Origin: Propionivibrio limicola
GTDB taxonomy: Bacteria; Pseudomonadota; Gammaproteobacteria; Burkholderiales; Rhodocyclaceae
DNA: 64,000 nt
NCBI RefSeq assembly: GCF_009469695.1
Contig: NZ_SSSR01000001.1
Coordinates: 352,039-416,038, forward strand
Direction: 5' to 3'
This document shows, piece by piece, positions 25,616 to 35,417 of this stretch. Numbering within the stretch: position 1 is the stretch's first letter; each line of letters opens with the position of its first letter. Under the pieces are notes generated by a model. The model had not been told where the DNA came from, made no database searches, and saw nothing but the letters and a program-made list of their open reading frames with translations. Made by a program: the position numbers and the translations under genes.

Positions 25616-27313
25616 TTATTGCTGGCTGTTCAGCTTGGCCTTAAGCAGAGCACCAAGATTGGTTGTACCGGCACTGGCACTGCTCTCGGCCGAGAACTTC
25701 TGCATTGCTTCGTGTTGCTCAGCCTGATCCTTGGCTTTGATCGACAGGTTGATCGAACGGGTCTTGCGATCGATATTGATGATCATCGCTTCGACTTCGT
25801 CGCCTTCCTTGTAAACCTTGGTCAGATCGTCGATACGATCGCGCGACACTTCGGAAGCGCGCAGGTAGCCGTCCATATCGCCTTCCAGCGTGACAACTGC
25901 ACCGCGAGCATCAACCGACTTGATCGTGCCCTTGACGATGGCGTTCTTCTCGTGGGTAGCGATGAAGCTGGTGTAAGGATCGCCGTCGAGCTGCTTGATG
26001 CCGAGGGAGATACGCTCTTTCTCGGTATCGATGGCCAGAACGACTGCCTCGACTTCGTCACCCTTCTTGAAGTTGCGGATGGCTTCTTCGCCCGCCACCG
26101 ACCAGGAGAGGTCGGACAGGTGAACCAGACCATCGATACCGCCCGGCAGACCGATGAACACACCGAAGTCGGTGATCGACTTGATGGCGCCCTTCACCTT
26201 GTCGCCCTTCTTGTGGTTCATCGCGAAATCGTCCCACGGATTGGCAACACACTGCTTCATGCCGAGGGAGATACGACGACGCTCTTCGTCGATTTCGAGG
26301 ATCATGACTTCGACTTCGTCGCCGAGCTGGACAACCTTCGACGGATGAACGTTCTTGTTCGTCCAGTCCATTTCGGAAACGTGCACCAGACCTTCGATAC
26401 CCTGTTCGATTTCAACGAATGCACCGTAGTCGGTCAGGTTGGTCACCTTGCCAAACAGGCGGGTGCTCTGCGGGTAGCGGCGTGCAATGCCAACCCACGG
26501 ATCTTCGCCGAGCTGCTTGAGGCCGAGCGAAACACGATTCTTGTCCTGATCGAACTTGAGAATCTTGGCCTGCACTTCGTCGCCCACGGCCAGAACTTCG
26601 GACGGGTGACGGACACGGCGCCAGGCCAGATCGGTAATGTGCAACAGACCATCGATGCCGCCGAGATCGACGAATGCACCGTAGTCGGTGATGTTCTTGA
26701 CGACGCCCTTGACGATGCTGCCTTCCTTGAGGTTCGACAGCAGCGCTTCGCGCTCTTCACCGGCGCTGGCTTCAAGAACGGCGCGACGCGAAACGACAAC
26801 GTTGTTACGCTTGCGGTCGAGCTTGATGACCTTGAATTCGAAGGTCTTGCCTTCGTACGGCGTGGTGTCCTTGACCGGACGCAGATCAACGAGGGAGCCC
26901 GGGAGGAAGGCACGGACGCTGTTGGCCATGACGGTGAGGCCGCCCTTGACCTTGCCGGTAATCGTACCGGTCACGAGCGAACCGTCGTTCAATGCCATTT
27001 CGAGGGCATTCCATGCGGCAACACGCTTGGCGCGGTCGCGCGAGAGGCGAGTTTCGCCGAAACCATTTTCGAGTTGCTCAATAGCAACCTGTACAAAATC
27101 GCCAACGTTGACTTCGATTTCGCCCTGATCACTCAGAAACTCTTCACGATCGATGTAGCTTTCGGACTTCAGCCCGGCATTGACGACCACAAAATTCTGG
27201 TCGATGCGCACGACCTCGGCGGTGATAACCTCACCTTGGCGCATTTCCTGGCGCGCGAGGCTGGCTTCAAAAAGATCGGCGAAATTTTCTTGCATGGTGG
27301 GATTGGCAGACAT
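25616..27313 (-). CDS. rpsA: 30S ribosomal protein S1
   Basis: Brings mRNA to the 30S subunit. About 565 residues with six S1/OB-fold repeats. Each of the later four begins with patterns such as [21 protein letters not shown] or DGDPYTSF and carries the GAFV...GLVHVS signature. [18 protein letters not shown] is typical of the first repeat. The ATG at 27313 ([16 protein letters not shown]) is favoured; an ATG six codons later is also possible. No strong ribosome-binding site is seen, which is usual for rpsA because S1 regulates its own translation. Confidence 0.96.
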   Translation of the reverse strand: MSANPTMQENFADLFEASLARQEMRQGEVITAEVVRIDQNFVVVNAGLKSESYIDREEFLSDQGEIEVNVGDFVQVAIEQLENGFGETRLSRDRAKRVAAWNALEMALNDGSLVTGTITGKVKGGLTVMANSVRAFLPGSLVDLRPVKDTTPYEGKTFEFKVIKLDRKRNNVVVSRRAVLEASAGEEREALLSNLKEGSIVKGVVKNITDYGAFVDLGGIDGLLHITDLAWRRVRHPSEVLAVGDEVQAKILKFDQDKNRVSLGLKQLGEDPWVGIARRYPQSTRLFGKVTNLTDYGAFVEIEQGIEGLVHVSEMDWTNKNVHPSKVVQLGDEVEVMILEIDEERRRISLGMKQCVANPWDDFAMNHKKGDKVKGAIKSITDFGVFIGLPGGIDGLVHLSDLSWSVAGEEAIRNFKKGDEVEAVVLAIDTEKERISLGIKQLDGDPYTSFIATHEKNAIVKGTIKSVDARGAVVTLEGDMDGYLRASEVSRDRIDDLTKVYKEGDEVEAMIINIDRKTRSINLSIKAKDQAEQHEAMQKFSAESSASAGTTNLGALLKAKLNSQQ

Positions 27314-27323
27314 AAGAGAGATT

Positions 27324-27339
27324 AAAAACCGCAAAGCGG
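27324..27339 (-). promoter_or_regulatory. Small hairpin with T-run in the rpsA leader
   Basis: On the minus strand, CCGC-TTT-GCGG followed by TTTTTAAT ends about 10 nt before the rpsA start codon. It may contribute to S1 autoregulation or to weak termination after cmk. The stem is only 4 bp. Confidence 0.3.
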
Positions 27340-27508
27340 CGGGTTAAGTTAAAAAACAGCCACCGGCCGAAACGTCCCGCTTGACGACGGACAAACCAGA
27401 AAAGGCTACCCGACAAGCATTCAATCCAAAGGATGTAGAACTGGAGGGACGTCGAAATACGAACCGGCAACACCAGGAACGGCTCGGGAACACCCCGAAC
27501 CACTCTTG

Positions 27509-29449
27509 CTACGAGGCCATCTTGCTCCACGCCAAAACGCGTTCCACAGTGTTTTCTATGGACAGGTCGGACGTATCAAGCAAATTGGCATCTGCACTTT
27601 GCTGAAGCGGCGCGACACTTCGTTGACTATCACGCTCGTCACGTGCGCGCAGATCCAGCAAAATAGGCTCGATATTAGCAGGCATTCCCTTGTCGATCAA
27701 CTGCTTATAGCGCCTTTTAGCACGCACCTCGACGCTGGCCGTCAGGAATATCTTGGTGCCGGCGTCGGGGAAAACGACCGATCCCATATCGCGACCATCG
27801 GCAACCAGCCCCGGCGCCCGCCTGAACATTCGTTGCCGGAAAAGCAACGCGGCTCGTACAGCCGGCAACGCGGCCACCAGCGAGGCACCGGAAGAAATCT
27901 CTTCCGTGCGGATAGCCTCACCCACTTCTTCGCCGCCCATGCGGATCGAATCACCGGAAAATTCCACATCAAGTCCGGCCGCGATCCCGGCAACCGCCGC
28001 TTCGTCAGACCAGGCCACGCCGGCACGCTGCGCCGCCAAGGCAGTGAGGCGATAAAGCGCGCCGGAATCGAGGAAATGCCATCCCAGCACGGAGGCAACA
28101 CGCGCGGCAATCGTTCCTTTACCGGACGCTGACGGCCCGTCGATGGCGATCACCGGAACCGGCTGAGTCACGCCAGCAAAGCGCTCGAAATAATCGGGAA
28201 ACGTCTTCGCCACACACCCCGGCTCATTCACGCGCAAAGGCGCCCCGAAGCTGGCAAGCGAGAAACACATCGCCATCCGGTGATCGTCGTAGGTATCGAT
28301 GCCGCAAACCGGCGACAGCAACGCACCACGGGGAGCGATCCGGATGTAATCCGCCCCCTCCTCGACGTCGGCCCCAAGCTTGCGCAACTCGTTCGCCATG
28401 GCGGCAATGCGGTCAGTCTCCTTGACGCGCCAGCTGGCGATGTTTTTCAACGTTGTTGGCCCGTCGGCAAACAGCGCTGCGGTCGCCAGGGTCATGGCCG
28501 CATCCGGGATGTGATTGCAATCGAGTTCGACCCCCTTCAAGGCGCCGGAAACGGGAGCACTGGCCTCAATCCAGTTCGGCCCCATTTCGACGCGCGCCCC
28601 CATCAGCGCCAGCGCCTCGGCAAAGCGCACGTCGCCCTGAATCGAATCGCGCCCCACCCCTTTGACACGCAACGGCCCCTTGCCGATCGCGCCGAGAGCG
28701 AGGAAGTAAGAGGCCGAAGAAGCATCCCCTTCGACATAAACGACGCCGGGGGAACGGTAAACGCTGCCAGCCGGCACAACGAACCGCTGCCAGCCATCAC
28801 GCACCACCTGCACGCCGAAACGCGCCATGGTCGCCAGGGTGATCTCGATGTACGGCTTGGAGATCAATTCGCCCACGACTTCGATCGTTGCCTCGACCCC
28901 GGTCAACGGCAAGGCCATCAACAACCCGGTCAGGAACTGGCTGGAGACATCGCCCCGTATTTTCACCACGCCGCCAGGACGAATCTCGGCAGGACGAATC
29001 TCAAGTGGCGGAAAGCCTTCCTTCTCGAGACAAGTGACATCGGCGCCGACCTGACGCAACGCATCGACGAGATCGCCGATCGGGCGCTCATGCATGCGCG
29101 GGATGCCCGTCAGCGTGTAGTGCCCACCGGCCAGCGCCAGCGTCGCCGTCAGTGAGCGAAACGCGGTGCCGGCGTTGCCCAGAAACAGACTGGCTTGCTT
29201 TACCGGAAAATCGCCGCCAATACCGCTTACCCGATACGCATGATCGCCCAGTGCTTCCACGCCGACGCCGAGCACGGCAAGGGCCTCAAGCATTCGCGCC
29301 GTATCGTCAGACTCGAGCAAATCCCGAACTTCGGTGACACCTTCCGCCAGCGCCGCCAGCAGCAAAACCCGATTGGAGATACTTTTCGACCCGGGCAAGC
29401 GCACCATCCCTTGCGCCGAAAGCAGTTCCGGCAGATCAATATAGTCCAT
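27509..29449 (-). CDS. aroA-cmk: Bifunctional EPSP synthase / cytidylate kinase (AroA-Cmk fusion)
   Basis: One 646-residue protein. Residues 1 to about 425 are 3-phosphoshikimate 1-carboxyvinyltransferase (shikimate pathway), with [36 protein letters not shown] and the C-terminal [13 protein letters not shown]. From about residue 428, [20 protein letters not shown] begins a complete CMP kinase with [11 protein letters not shown] and KRRYKQL. No stop or restart separates them, and the linker is only a few residues. The two genes are adjacent in many proteobacteria. Translation starts 3 bp after tyrA. Confidence 0.96.
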   Translation of the reverse strand: MDYIDLPELLSAQGMVRLPGSKSISNRVLLLAALAEGVTEVRDLLESDDTARMLEALAVLGVGVEALGDHAYRVSGIGGDFPVKQASLFLGNAGTAFRSLTATLALAGGHYTLTGIPRMHERPIGDLVDALRQVGADVTCLEKEGFPPLEIRPAEIRPGGVVKIRGDVSSQFLTGLLMALPLTGVEATIEVVGELISKPYIEITLATMARFGVQVVRDGWQRFVVPAGSVYRSPGVVYVEGDASSASYFLALGAIGKGPLRVKGVGRDSIQGDVRFAEALALMGARVEMGPNWIEASAPVSGALKGVELDCNHIPDAAMTLATAALFADGPTTLKNIASWRVKETDRIAAMANELRKLGADVEEGADYIRIAPRGALLSPVCGIDTYDDHRMAMCFSLASFGAPLRVNEPGCVAKTFPDYFERFAGVTQPVPVIAIDGPSASGKGTIAARVASVLGWHFLDSGALYRLTALAAQRAGVAWSDEAAVAGIAAGLDVEFSGDSIRMGGEEVGEAIRTEEISSGASLVAALPAVRAALLFRQRMFRRAPGLVADGRDMGSVVFPDAGTKIFLTASVEVRAKRRYKQLIDKGMPANIEPILLDLRARDERDSQRSVAPLQQSADANLLDTSDLSIENTVERVLAWSKMAS

Positions 29450-29452
29450 GTC

Positions 29453-30337
29453 TTACTTTGCCTTGCCTTCCGCCCAGGCGCGCCGCGCTGTCCGGGCAAC
29501 ATCAAATGTCTTTTCAAGCGCCGCCCCATCATCCTTCTGCAGGGCATCGCGCAATTCATCGAGTTGCGCCCGATAGCGGTCGAGTTCCTCGACCAGCGCC
29601 ACACGATTGGCGAGACAAATATCCCGCCACATTTCCGGATGGCTCGCCGCGATCCGCGTGAAATCGCGAAAACCGCTTGCCGCGAAGCTGAAAAACAGCT
29701 CGCTGTTCTCACGCACCGCCAGATCGTGGACCAGCGCAAACGACAACAGGTGCGGCAAATGACTGACTGCCGCAAAAACGCGGTCGTGCTCGCTGGAAGA
29801 GAGTTCATGCACCTGTGCGCCGCACAATTCCCAAGCCCGGCGCACCCTGGCGACGTTATGCGCAGAATTTTCGGAAACCGGCGTCAGCACAACCTTCTTG
29901 TCGCGATAAAGATCGGCCCGCGCGGCCGCTGCGCCACTGTTCTCCGCCCCGGCAATCGGATGTGCCGGGACGAACTGCCCCACCTTCGCGCCGAAATGTT
30001 CGCGGGCGGCCGCGACGACATCCGCCTTCGTGCTCCCACCATCGGTCACGACGGTCTGCGGCCCGAGATACGGTGCAATCCGCGACATGATCTCGGGCAT
30101 CTGACCGACAGGCGTGGCGATCAGCACGAGATCAGCGTCAACCACCTCCTGCCCCGGGTTGGCACCGACACGATCGATGATGCCAAGATGGAGCGCCTCG
30201 GTCAGCGTCACGAGGCTACGCCCAAAGCCGACGACCTCTCCGACCTGAGCAGCCGCCTTCAGCCCCAGCGCGAACGAGCCGCCGATCAGGCCGACGCCGA
30301 AAACGACGACCTTGCCGAATTCAGGCCGGCTGTTCAT
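29453..30337 (-). CDS. tyrA: Prephenate dehydrogenase
   Basis: NAD(P)-dependent conversion of prephenate to hydroxyphenylpyruvate, or arogenate to tyrosine. The 294 residues begin with a Rossmann motif VVFGVGLIGGSFALGL. They include DGGSTKADVV, the catalytic-His segment FVPAHPIAGAENSG, and SHLPHLLSFALV. There is no chorismate mutase or ACT domain. The first codon overlaps the hisC2 stop (ATGA), indicating translational coupling. Confidence 0.95.
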   Translation of the reverse strand: MNSRPEFGKVVVFGVGLIGGSFALGLKAAAQVGEVVGFGRSLVTLTEALHLGIIDRVGANPGQEVVDADLVLIATPVGQMPEIMSRIAPYLGPQTVVTDGGSTKADVVAAAREHFGAKVGQFVPAHPIAGAENSGAAAARADLYRDKKVVLTPVSENSAHNVARVRRAWELCGAQVHELSSSEHDRVFAAVSHLPHLLSFALVHDLAVRENSELFFSFAASGFRDFTRIAASHPEMWRDICLANRVALVEELDRYRAQLDELRDALQKDDGAALEKTFDVARTARRAWAEGKAK

Positions 30338-31443
30338 CCCGCGTGGCCTACCGCGGTAATAGCTTTCTCCAGCGCAGCGAGGAAGCGCTGATTCTCAACT
30401 TCGGTGCCGATGGTGACGCGCAGCCATTCAGGCATGCCGTAACCGGCGATCGGGCGCACGATAACGCCTTGCTGCAACAGCTTCTCATTCACGGCCGCCG
30501 CATTGCCGGCCTTGAAAGTGAGGAAGTTGCCGCCCGAGGGAATATGACCAAGATCCAGCCGCTGGAGTCCGGAGAGGATTTGCTCCATGCCCGCCCGGTT
30601 AAGTTCATAACTGCGCTTGACGAACTCGTGATCATCAAGCGCCGCCGTCGCCGCAGCCAGCGCGAGGTTGTTGCAATTGAACGGCTGACGGACGCGGTTC
30701 ATCAGATCGGCAATTTCGGCCGACGCCAGCGCGTAGCCGATCCGCAATCCGGCCAGTCCGTAAATCTTGGAGAACGTGCGGGTGACGACAAGATTCGGGA
30801 ATTCGGAAAGCCAACCGGAGATATCGACGCGATCCGCCGGGGGAAGGTATTCGTTGTACGCCTCGTCGATAACGACGATCACATCGGCCGGGACGGACTG
30901 CAGAAACGCTTTGAGCTGCGGATACGGCAGGAAAGTGCCGGTCGGATTGTTCGGGTTGGCTATCCAGACGAGGCGGGTATCCGGTCGAATGGCCGCACGC
31001 ATGGCATCAAGATCATGTCCGAAGTCTTTGGCCGACACGGCAATGAGTTCGGCCCCGACCGACAGCGAGGCGAGCGGATAGACGGCAAAGGCGTGCTGCG
31101 AGAAAACCGTCGAGCGACCGGGCGCCAAATAGACACGGGCAATCATGTCGAGCACGTCGTTCGACCCGTTACCCAGTACGACCTGCCCGACCGGCACACC
31201 GGTATGGTGGGCCAGTGCGGCCTTGAGCTCGAAGTCATCGGGGTAGCGTTCCAGCGAACCGACCGCCTGCTCGACGGCGACCTTCGCCTTCGGGCTCATG
31301 CCAAGCGGATTCTCATTGGAAGCGAGTTTGACGATCTGGTCGACCGCAATGCCCATCTCGCGGGCCAATTGCGTAATCGGCTTGCCCGGCTGGTAGGGCG
31401 AAATGGCGCGAACGTAAGGCAACGACTGATCACAAAGTGCCAT
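30334..31443 (-). CDS. hisC2: Histidinol-phosphate / aromatic aminotransferase
   Basis: Class II PLP aminotransferase of 369 residues. The PLP lysine lies in TRTFSKIYGLAGLRIGYA, the Asp in VVIDEAYNEYLPP, and SNENPLGMSPKA is the usual N-terminal loop. Its position between pheA and tyrA suggests a main role in phenylalanine and tyrosine transamination; a second hisC would be expected in the his operon. Confidence 0.93.
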   Translation of the reverse strand: MALCDQSLPYVRAISPYQPGKPITQLAREMGIAVDQIVKLASNENPLGMSPKAKVAVEQAVGSLERYPDDFELKAALAHHTGVPVGQVVLGNGSNDVLDMIARVYLAPGRSTVFSQHAFAVYPLASLSVGAELIAVSAKDFGHDLDAMRAAIRPDTRLVWIANPNNPTGTFLPYPQLKAFLQSVPADVIVVIDEAYNEYLPPADRVDISGWLSEFPNLVVTRTFSKIYGLAGLRIGYALASAEIADLMNRVRQPFNCNNLALAAATAALDDHEFVKRSYELNRAGMEQILSGLQRLDLGHIPSGGNFLTFKAGNAAAVNEKLLQQGVIVRPIAGYGMPEWLRVTIGTEVENQRFLAALEKAITAVGHAG

Positions 31444-31481
31444 GGACTTTCCTCAGAAAAATTGAAATGTTCTGTGCGATA

Positions 31482-32573
31482 TCAATAAACGGCCACGGGG
31501 TAGGAACCAAGTATTTTCAAGTAAGCGGCCCGCTTTTCCAGCTCGGCCAGCGCGGCGGCCACACCCGGTTCTACGCGGTGCCCGTCGATATCGACGAAAA
31601 ATACGTATTCCCACAATGTGTGCCGCGCCGGTCGCGATTCGAGCCGGGTCAACGACACACCATGTTCCGAAAACGGCGCCAGCAGGTTGCATAGCGAACC
31701 GGTCTTGTTGGCCGCCGACATGATCAGCGACGTTTTGTCTCGACCGGACGGCCCGGTTTCCTGACGGCCCAGAACGACAAAGCGCGTCGTGTTGTTCGGC
31801 TCATCCTCGATGCAATTGGCCAGCACCGGCAATTGATAGCGTTCGGCCGCCGCCTCGCCGGCGATTGCCGCCGCGCCGGCCTCACTTGCGGCAAGCTGCG
31901 CCGCCTGCGCATTGCTGCCCACTGAGATGCGCTGCGCTCCCGGCAAGGAGCGGTTCAGCCATTCGTGACATTGCGCCAAAGACTGCGCATGCGAATAAAC
32001 CTTGGTAATGCGGTCGAGCGAATCCTCCTTGGACAGCAAATGCTGATGGATACGCAGCACCACTTCTCCGCACACTTTCAACGAACTTGTCATCAGCAGG
32101 TCGAGCGTGCGCCCGATCGCGCCTTCAGTCGAATTTTCGATCGGCACCACGGCGTGGTCGGCATGCCCCGCTTCGACCTCGCGGAATACGTCGTCAATCG
32201 AAGCCTGCGGCTGAAGGTTACCGGCGTGGCCGAAATGCTTGGTCGCCGCACTTTCGGAAAACGTACCGAGCGGGCCGAGGAAGGCCACGCCGAGCGGCCG
32301 CTCCAGCGACAGGCAGGCCGACATCACTTCCCGGAAGAACCAGGTCACGCTGTCGTCTGACAACGGCCCAGGGTTCATTTGCTGAATGCGGCGCAAAATC
32401 TGCGCTTCGCGCTCCGGACGATAGATAAAACCGGCCTCGCCATGTTCGGCCTTGATTTCGCCAACCCGCTGCGCGCAGCGGGCCCGGCGGTTCAGCAAAT
32501 CGAGCAACTGGGCATCAATGCCGTCTATTTCGGTTCGAACGATCGACAGTTGCTGGTGAAGCTCATCGCTCAT
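31482..32573 (-). CDS. pheA: Bifunctional chorismate mutase / prephenate dehydratase
   Basis: P-protein of phenylalanine synthesis, 363 residues. An N-terminal AroQ mutase (about 1-95) has IVRTEIDGIDAQLLDLLNRR. The dehydratase domain (from VAFLGPLGTFSESAA) contains the catalytic TRF in NNTTRFVVLG. The C-terminal ACT regulatory domain has LTRLESRPARHTLWEYVFF, whose ESRP motif binds phenylalanine for feedback control. It follows gyrA by 17 bp; the serC gene often found between them is absent. Confidence 0.96.
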   Translation of the reverse strand: MSDELHQQLSIVRTEIDGIDAQLLDLLNRRARCAQRVGEIKAEHGEAGFIYRPEREAQILRRIQQMNPGPLSDDSVTWFFREVMSACLSLERPLGVAFLGPLGTFSESAATKHFGHAGNLQPQASIDDVFREVEAGHADHAVVPIENSTEGAIGRTLDLLMTSSLKVCGEVVLRIHQHLLSKEDSLDRITKVYSHAQSLAQCHEWLNRSLPGAQRISVGSNAQAAQLAASEAGAAAIAGEAAAERYQLPVLANCIEDEPNNTTRFVVLGRQETGPSGRDKTSLIMSAANKTGSLCNLLAPFSEHGVSLTRLESRPARHTLWEYVFFVDIDGHRVEPGVAAALAELEKRAAYLKILGSYPVAVY

Positions 32574-32590
32574 GATATTGGCTTTCCTGA

Positions 32591-35221
32591 TTATTCCTGT
32601 ATGGGAGCTGAATCATCGCTGGCGGCATCATTCCCCTCCGGGCTGCCTTCTTCGCCGCCATCATCGTGCTCGTCATCCGACTCCACGATCTTTTCGAGCC
32701 CCGCAAGCTTTTCGCCCGGATCGAGCGCAATCAGCGTCACGCCCTGCGTCGCCCGGCCCAGTTCGCGAATTTCATGCACGCGGGTTCGGATCAGCACACC
32801 GCCGGTCGTGATCAGCATGATTTCGTCCTCATCCTTGACGAGACGGGCCGCGACGACCTTGCCGTTGCGCTCGCTGGCGGCAATGGCGATGACGCCTTGC
32901 GTACCGCGCCCCGAATGGCGGAAATCAGCCAGCACCGTGCGCTTGCCGTAGCCGTTCTCAGTGGCCACCAGCACCGTTTCCTGGTGGTTCTCGGCCACCA
33001 GCAAGGACAACACCTGCTGCCCCGCGCCAAGCTTCATGCCGCGCACACCGCGCGCCGTACGGCCCATCGGGCGCACGTCTTCCTCGTCGAACCAGACCGC
33101 CTTGCCGGCGTCGGAAACTAGAATGATGTCCTGCGTGCCGTTGGTTACTTCGACGCCAATCAGGTAATCGTCCTCGTCCAGTTCGACCGCAATGATGCCG
33201 GCCTTGCGCGGGTTAGAGAAAGCGGAAAGCGGCGTTTTCTTCACCGTCCCCTGTGTCGTACACATGAAGATGAAACGGTCTTCCACAAACTCCTTGATCG
33301 ACAGGATGGCGTTGATTTTCTCCCCCTCTTCGAGCGGGAACATATTGACGATCGGCTTGCCACGGCTGGTGCGCGTACCCTGTGGCACTTCATAAACCTT
33401 GAGCCAGTAAACGCGGCCGCGGTTCGAGAAACAGAGGATGTAGTCGTGCGTATTCGCCACAAAAAGGTGATCGACGAAATCATCTTCTTTCATCGCTGCC
33501 GCCTGTTTACCGCGCCCGCCGCGACGCTGTGCGCGGTAGTCGGCCAACGGCTGCGACTTGATGTAACCGGAATGGGAAAGCGTCACCACCATGTCTTGCG
33601 GCGTGATGAAGTCCTCAATGCCGAGGTCTTGCGTATTGAGCTCGATCTCCGAGCGGCGCTTGTCGCCAAACTGGGCGCGAATGGCGGCCAATTCTTCGGA
33701 AATGATCTCGGTGATGCGTTCCGGGCGAGCGAGAATATCCATCAGATCGGCGATATTCACCAGCAACTCGGCGAAATCGGCAACGATCTTGTCGCGCTCC
33801 AGCCCGGTCAGACGCTGCAGACGCAATTCGAGGATCGCCTGCGCTTGGGCCTCCGAAAGCAGATAGCCGTTTGACGACAGGCCGTACTCCAGCGCTAGCC
33901 CCTCCGGGCGCGTCGCATCGAGCGACGCCCGTTGCAGCATTTCGCCGACTGTGGCCGACATCCACAATTTCGCCATCAGGCCACGCCGCGCATCGGCCGG
34001 CGTCGGCGAGGCCTTGATCAGGGCAATGATCTCGTCGACGTTGTCGAGCGCCACCGCCAGACCTTCCTGAATGTGCGCCCGTTCGCGCGCCTTGCGCAAT
34101 TCGTACACCGTGCGGCGGGTGATGACCTCGCGCCGGTGCGACAGGAAGCAGTCAAGCAACTGTTTGAGGTTCAGCAAGCGCGGCTGGCCGTCGACCAGCG
34201 CCACCATGTTCATGCCGAAGGTATCCTGCAACTGCGTCTGCTTGTAGAGACAGTTGAGCACGACCTCGGGCACTTCGCCACGCTTGAGTTCGATCACCAC
34301 GCGCATACCGGACTTGTCGGACTCGTCGCGCAGATCGGCGATACCCTCAATTCTCTTGTCGTTGACCAGCTCGCCGATTTTTTCGAGCAAGGAGCGCTTA
34401 TTTACCTGATACGGCAATTCATCGACGATGATCGCCTGACGGTCGTTGGACCCCTTGATATCCTCGACGTGCGTTCGGGCCCGCATGATCACCCGGCCGC
34501 GACCGGTGCGATACCCCTCCCGAACTCCGGTCACACCGTAGATGATGCCTGCCGTCGGAAAATCCGGCGCCGGGATGATCTCGATCAGGTCGTCTACCGA
34601 CATCTCGGAATTGCGCAACAGGGCCAAACAGGCATCAATGACTTCGTTGATGTTGTGCGGGGGGATATTCGTCGCCATGCCCACCGCAATCCCCGACGAG
34701 CCATTGATCAGCAGATTCGGGATGCGCGCCGGGAGAATTAACGGCTCCTGCTCGGAACCATCGTAGTTCGGACCGAAATCGACCGTTTCTTTTTCAATGT
34801 CCGCCAGCAATTCGTGGCCGATGCGCGCCATGCGGACTTCGGTGTATCGCATCGCTGCCGCGTTATCACCATCGACCGAACCGAAGTTACCCTGCCCATC
34901 AACCAGCATGTAGCGCAGGGAAAAGTCCTGTGCCATGCGCACAATCGTGTCATAGACCGCGGTATCGCCGTGCGGATGGTATTTACCGATCACATCACCG
35001 ACGACACGAGCCGACTTTTTGTAGGGCTTGTTCCAGTCGTTGCCAAGCTCGTGCATGGCAAACAGGACACGGCGATGCACCGGCTTGAGGCCGTCGCGCG
35101 CATCAGGCAAGGCGCGCCCCACGATCACGCTCATCGCATAGTCGAGATACGATCGGCGCATCTCGTCTTCGAGGCTAATGGGAAGGGTTTCCTTCGCGAA
35201 GAGTTCTACGGGGTGTTCCAT
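32591..35221 (-). CDS. gyrA: DNA gyrase subunit A
   Basis: Breakage-reunion subunit of gyrase. The 876 residues show [20 protein letters not shown], the catalytic Tyr in [11 protein letters not shown], the quinolone region [16 protein letters not shown], and six beta-pinwheel repeats. The GyrA box appears as QRRGGRGK. The position equal to E. coli Ser83 is Thr, and Asp87 is kept. The C-terminus is acidic ([13 protein letters not shown]). It heads the long minus-strand block. Confidence 0.98.
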   Translation of the reverse strand: MEHPVELFAKETLPISLEDEMRRSYLDYAMSVIVGRALPDARDGLKPVHRRVLFAMHELGNDWNKPYKKSARVVGDVIGKYHPHGDTAVYDTIVRMAQDFSLRYMLVDGQGNFGSVDGDNAAAMRYTEVRMARIGHELLADIEKETVDFGPNYDGSEQEPLILPARIPNLLINGSSGIAVGMATNIPPHNINEVIDACLALLRNSEMSVDDLIEIIPAPDFPTAGIIYGVTGVREGYRTGRGRVIMRARTHVEDIKGSNDRQAIIVDELPYQVNKRSLLEKIGELVNDKRIEGIADLRDESDKSGMRVVIELKRGEVPEVVLNCLYKQTQLQDTFGMNMVALVDGQPRLLNLKQLLDCFLSHRREVITRRTVYELRKARERAHIQEGLAVALDNVDEIIALIKASPTPADARRGLMAKLWMSATVGEMLQRASLDATRPEGLALEYGLSSNGYLLSEAQAQAILELRLQRLTGLERDKIVADFAELLVNIADLMDILARPERITEIISEELAAIRAQFGDKRRSEIELNTQDLGIEDFITPQDMVVTLSHSGYIKSQPLADYRAQRRGGRGKQAAAMKEDDFVDHLFVANTHDYILCFSNRGRVYWLKVYEVPQGTRTSRGKPIVNMFPLEEGEKINAILSIKEFVEDRFIFMCTTQGTVKKTPLSAFSNPRKAGIIAVELDEDDYLIGVEVTNGTQDIILVSDAGKAVWFDEEDVRPMGRTARGVRGMKLGAGQQVLSLLVAENHQETVLVATENGYGKRTVLADFRHSGRGTQGVIAIAASERNGKVVAARLVKDEDEIMLITTGGVLIRTRVHEIRELGRATQGVTLIALDPGEKLAGLEKIVESDDEHDDGGEEGSPEGNDAASDDSAPIQE

Positions 35222-35270
35222 ACTTGTCTATCCGGAAAGTTCCAGCAAGAACCAGACTTCGGCTTTTGTT

Positions 35271-35296
35271 GTCGTTTGAACAAACGACGGATTCTA
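35271..35296 (-). promoter_or_regulatory. gyrA -10 box with adjoining dyad at the expected start site
   Basis: On the minus strand, TAGAAT (35296-35291) is followed after 2 bp by an inverted repeat with 8-bp arms GTCGTTTG / CAAACGAC and a 2-bp centre (35288-35271). Transcription would start at the edge of the dyad, so it could be an operator or a 5' stem-loop of the gyrA mRNA. No good -35 is visible. Confidence 0.4.
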
Positions 35297-35417
35297 TCAC
35301 GCTGGCCGCAGCCTATTCCCGACCGGCAAGCCAAAAGGAGCCCGTAACCACAAACCCGCGCTATGCTCACCGAACATTAAAAACACCACTTTCACCCCGT
35401 TCAACAACCCAAGCCAC

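Noticed and set aside
25619..27325. 568-codon open frame antisense to rpsA
   Set aside because: Mirror of the repetitive, codon-biased S1 gene; low-complexity Asp/Val-rich translation.
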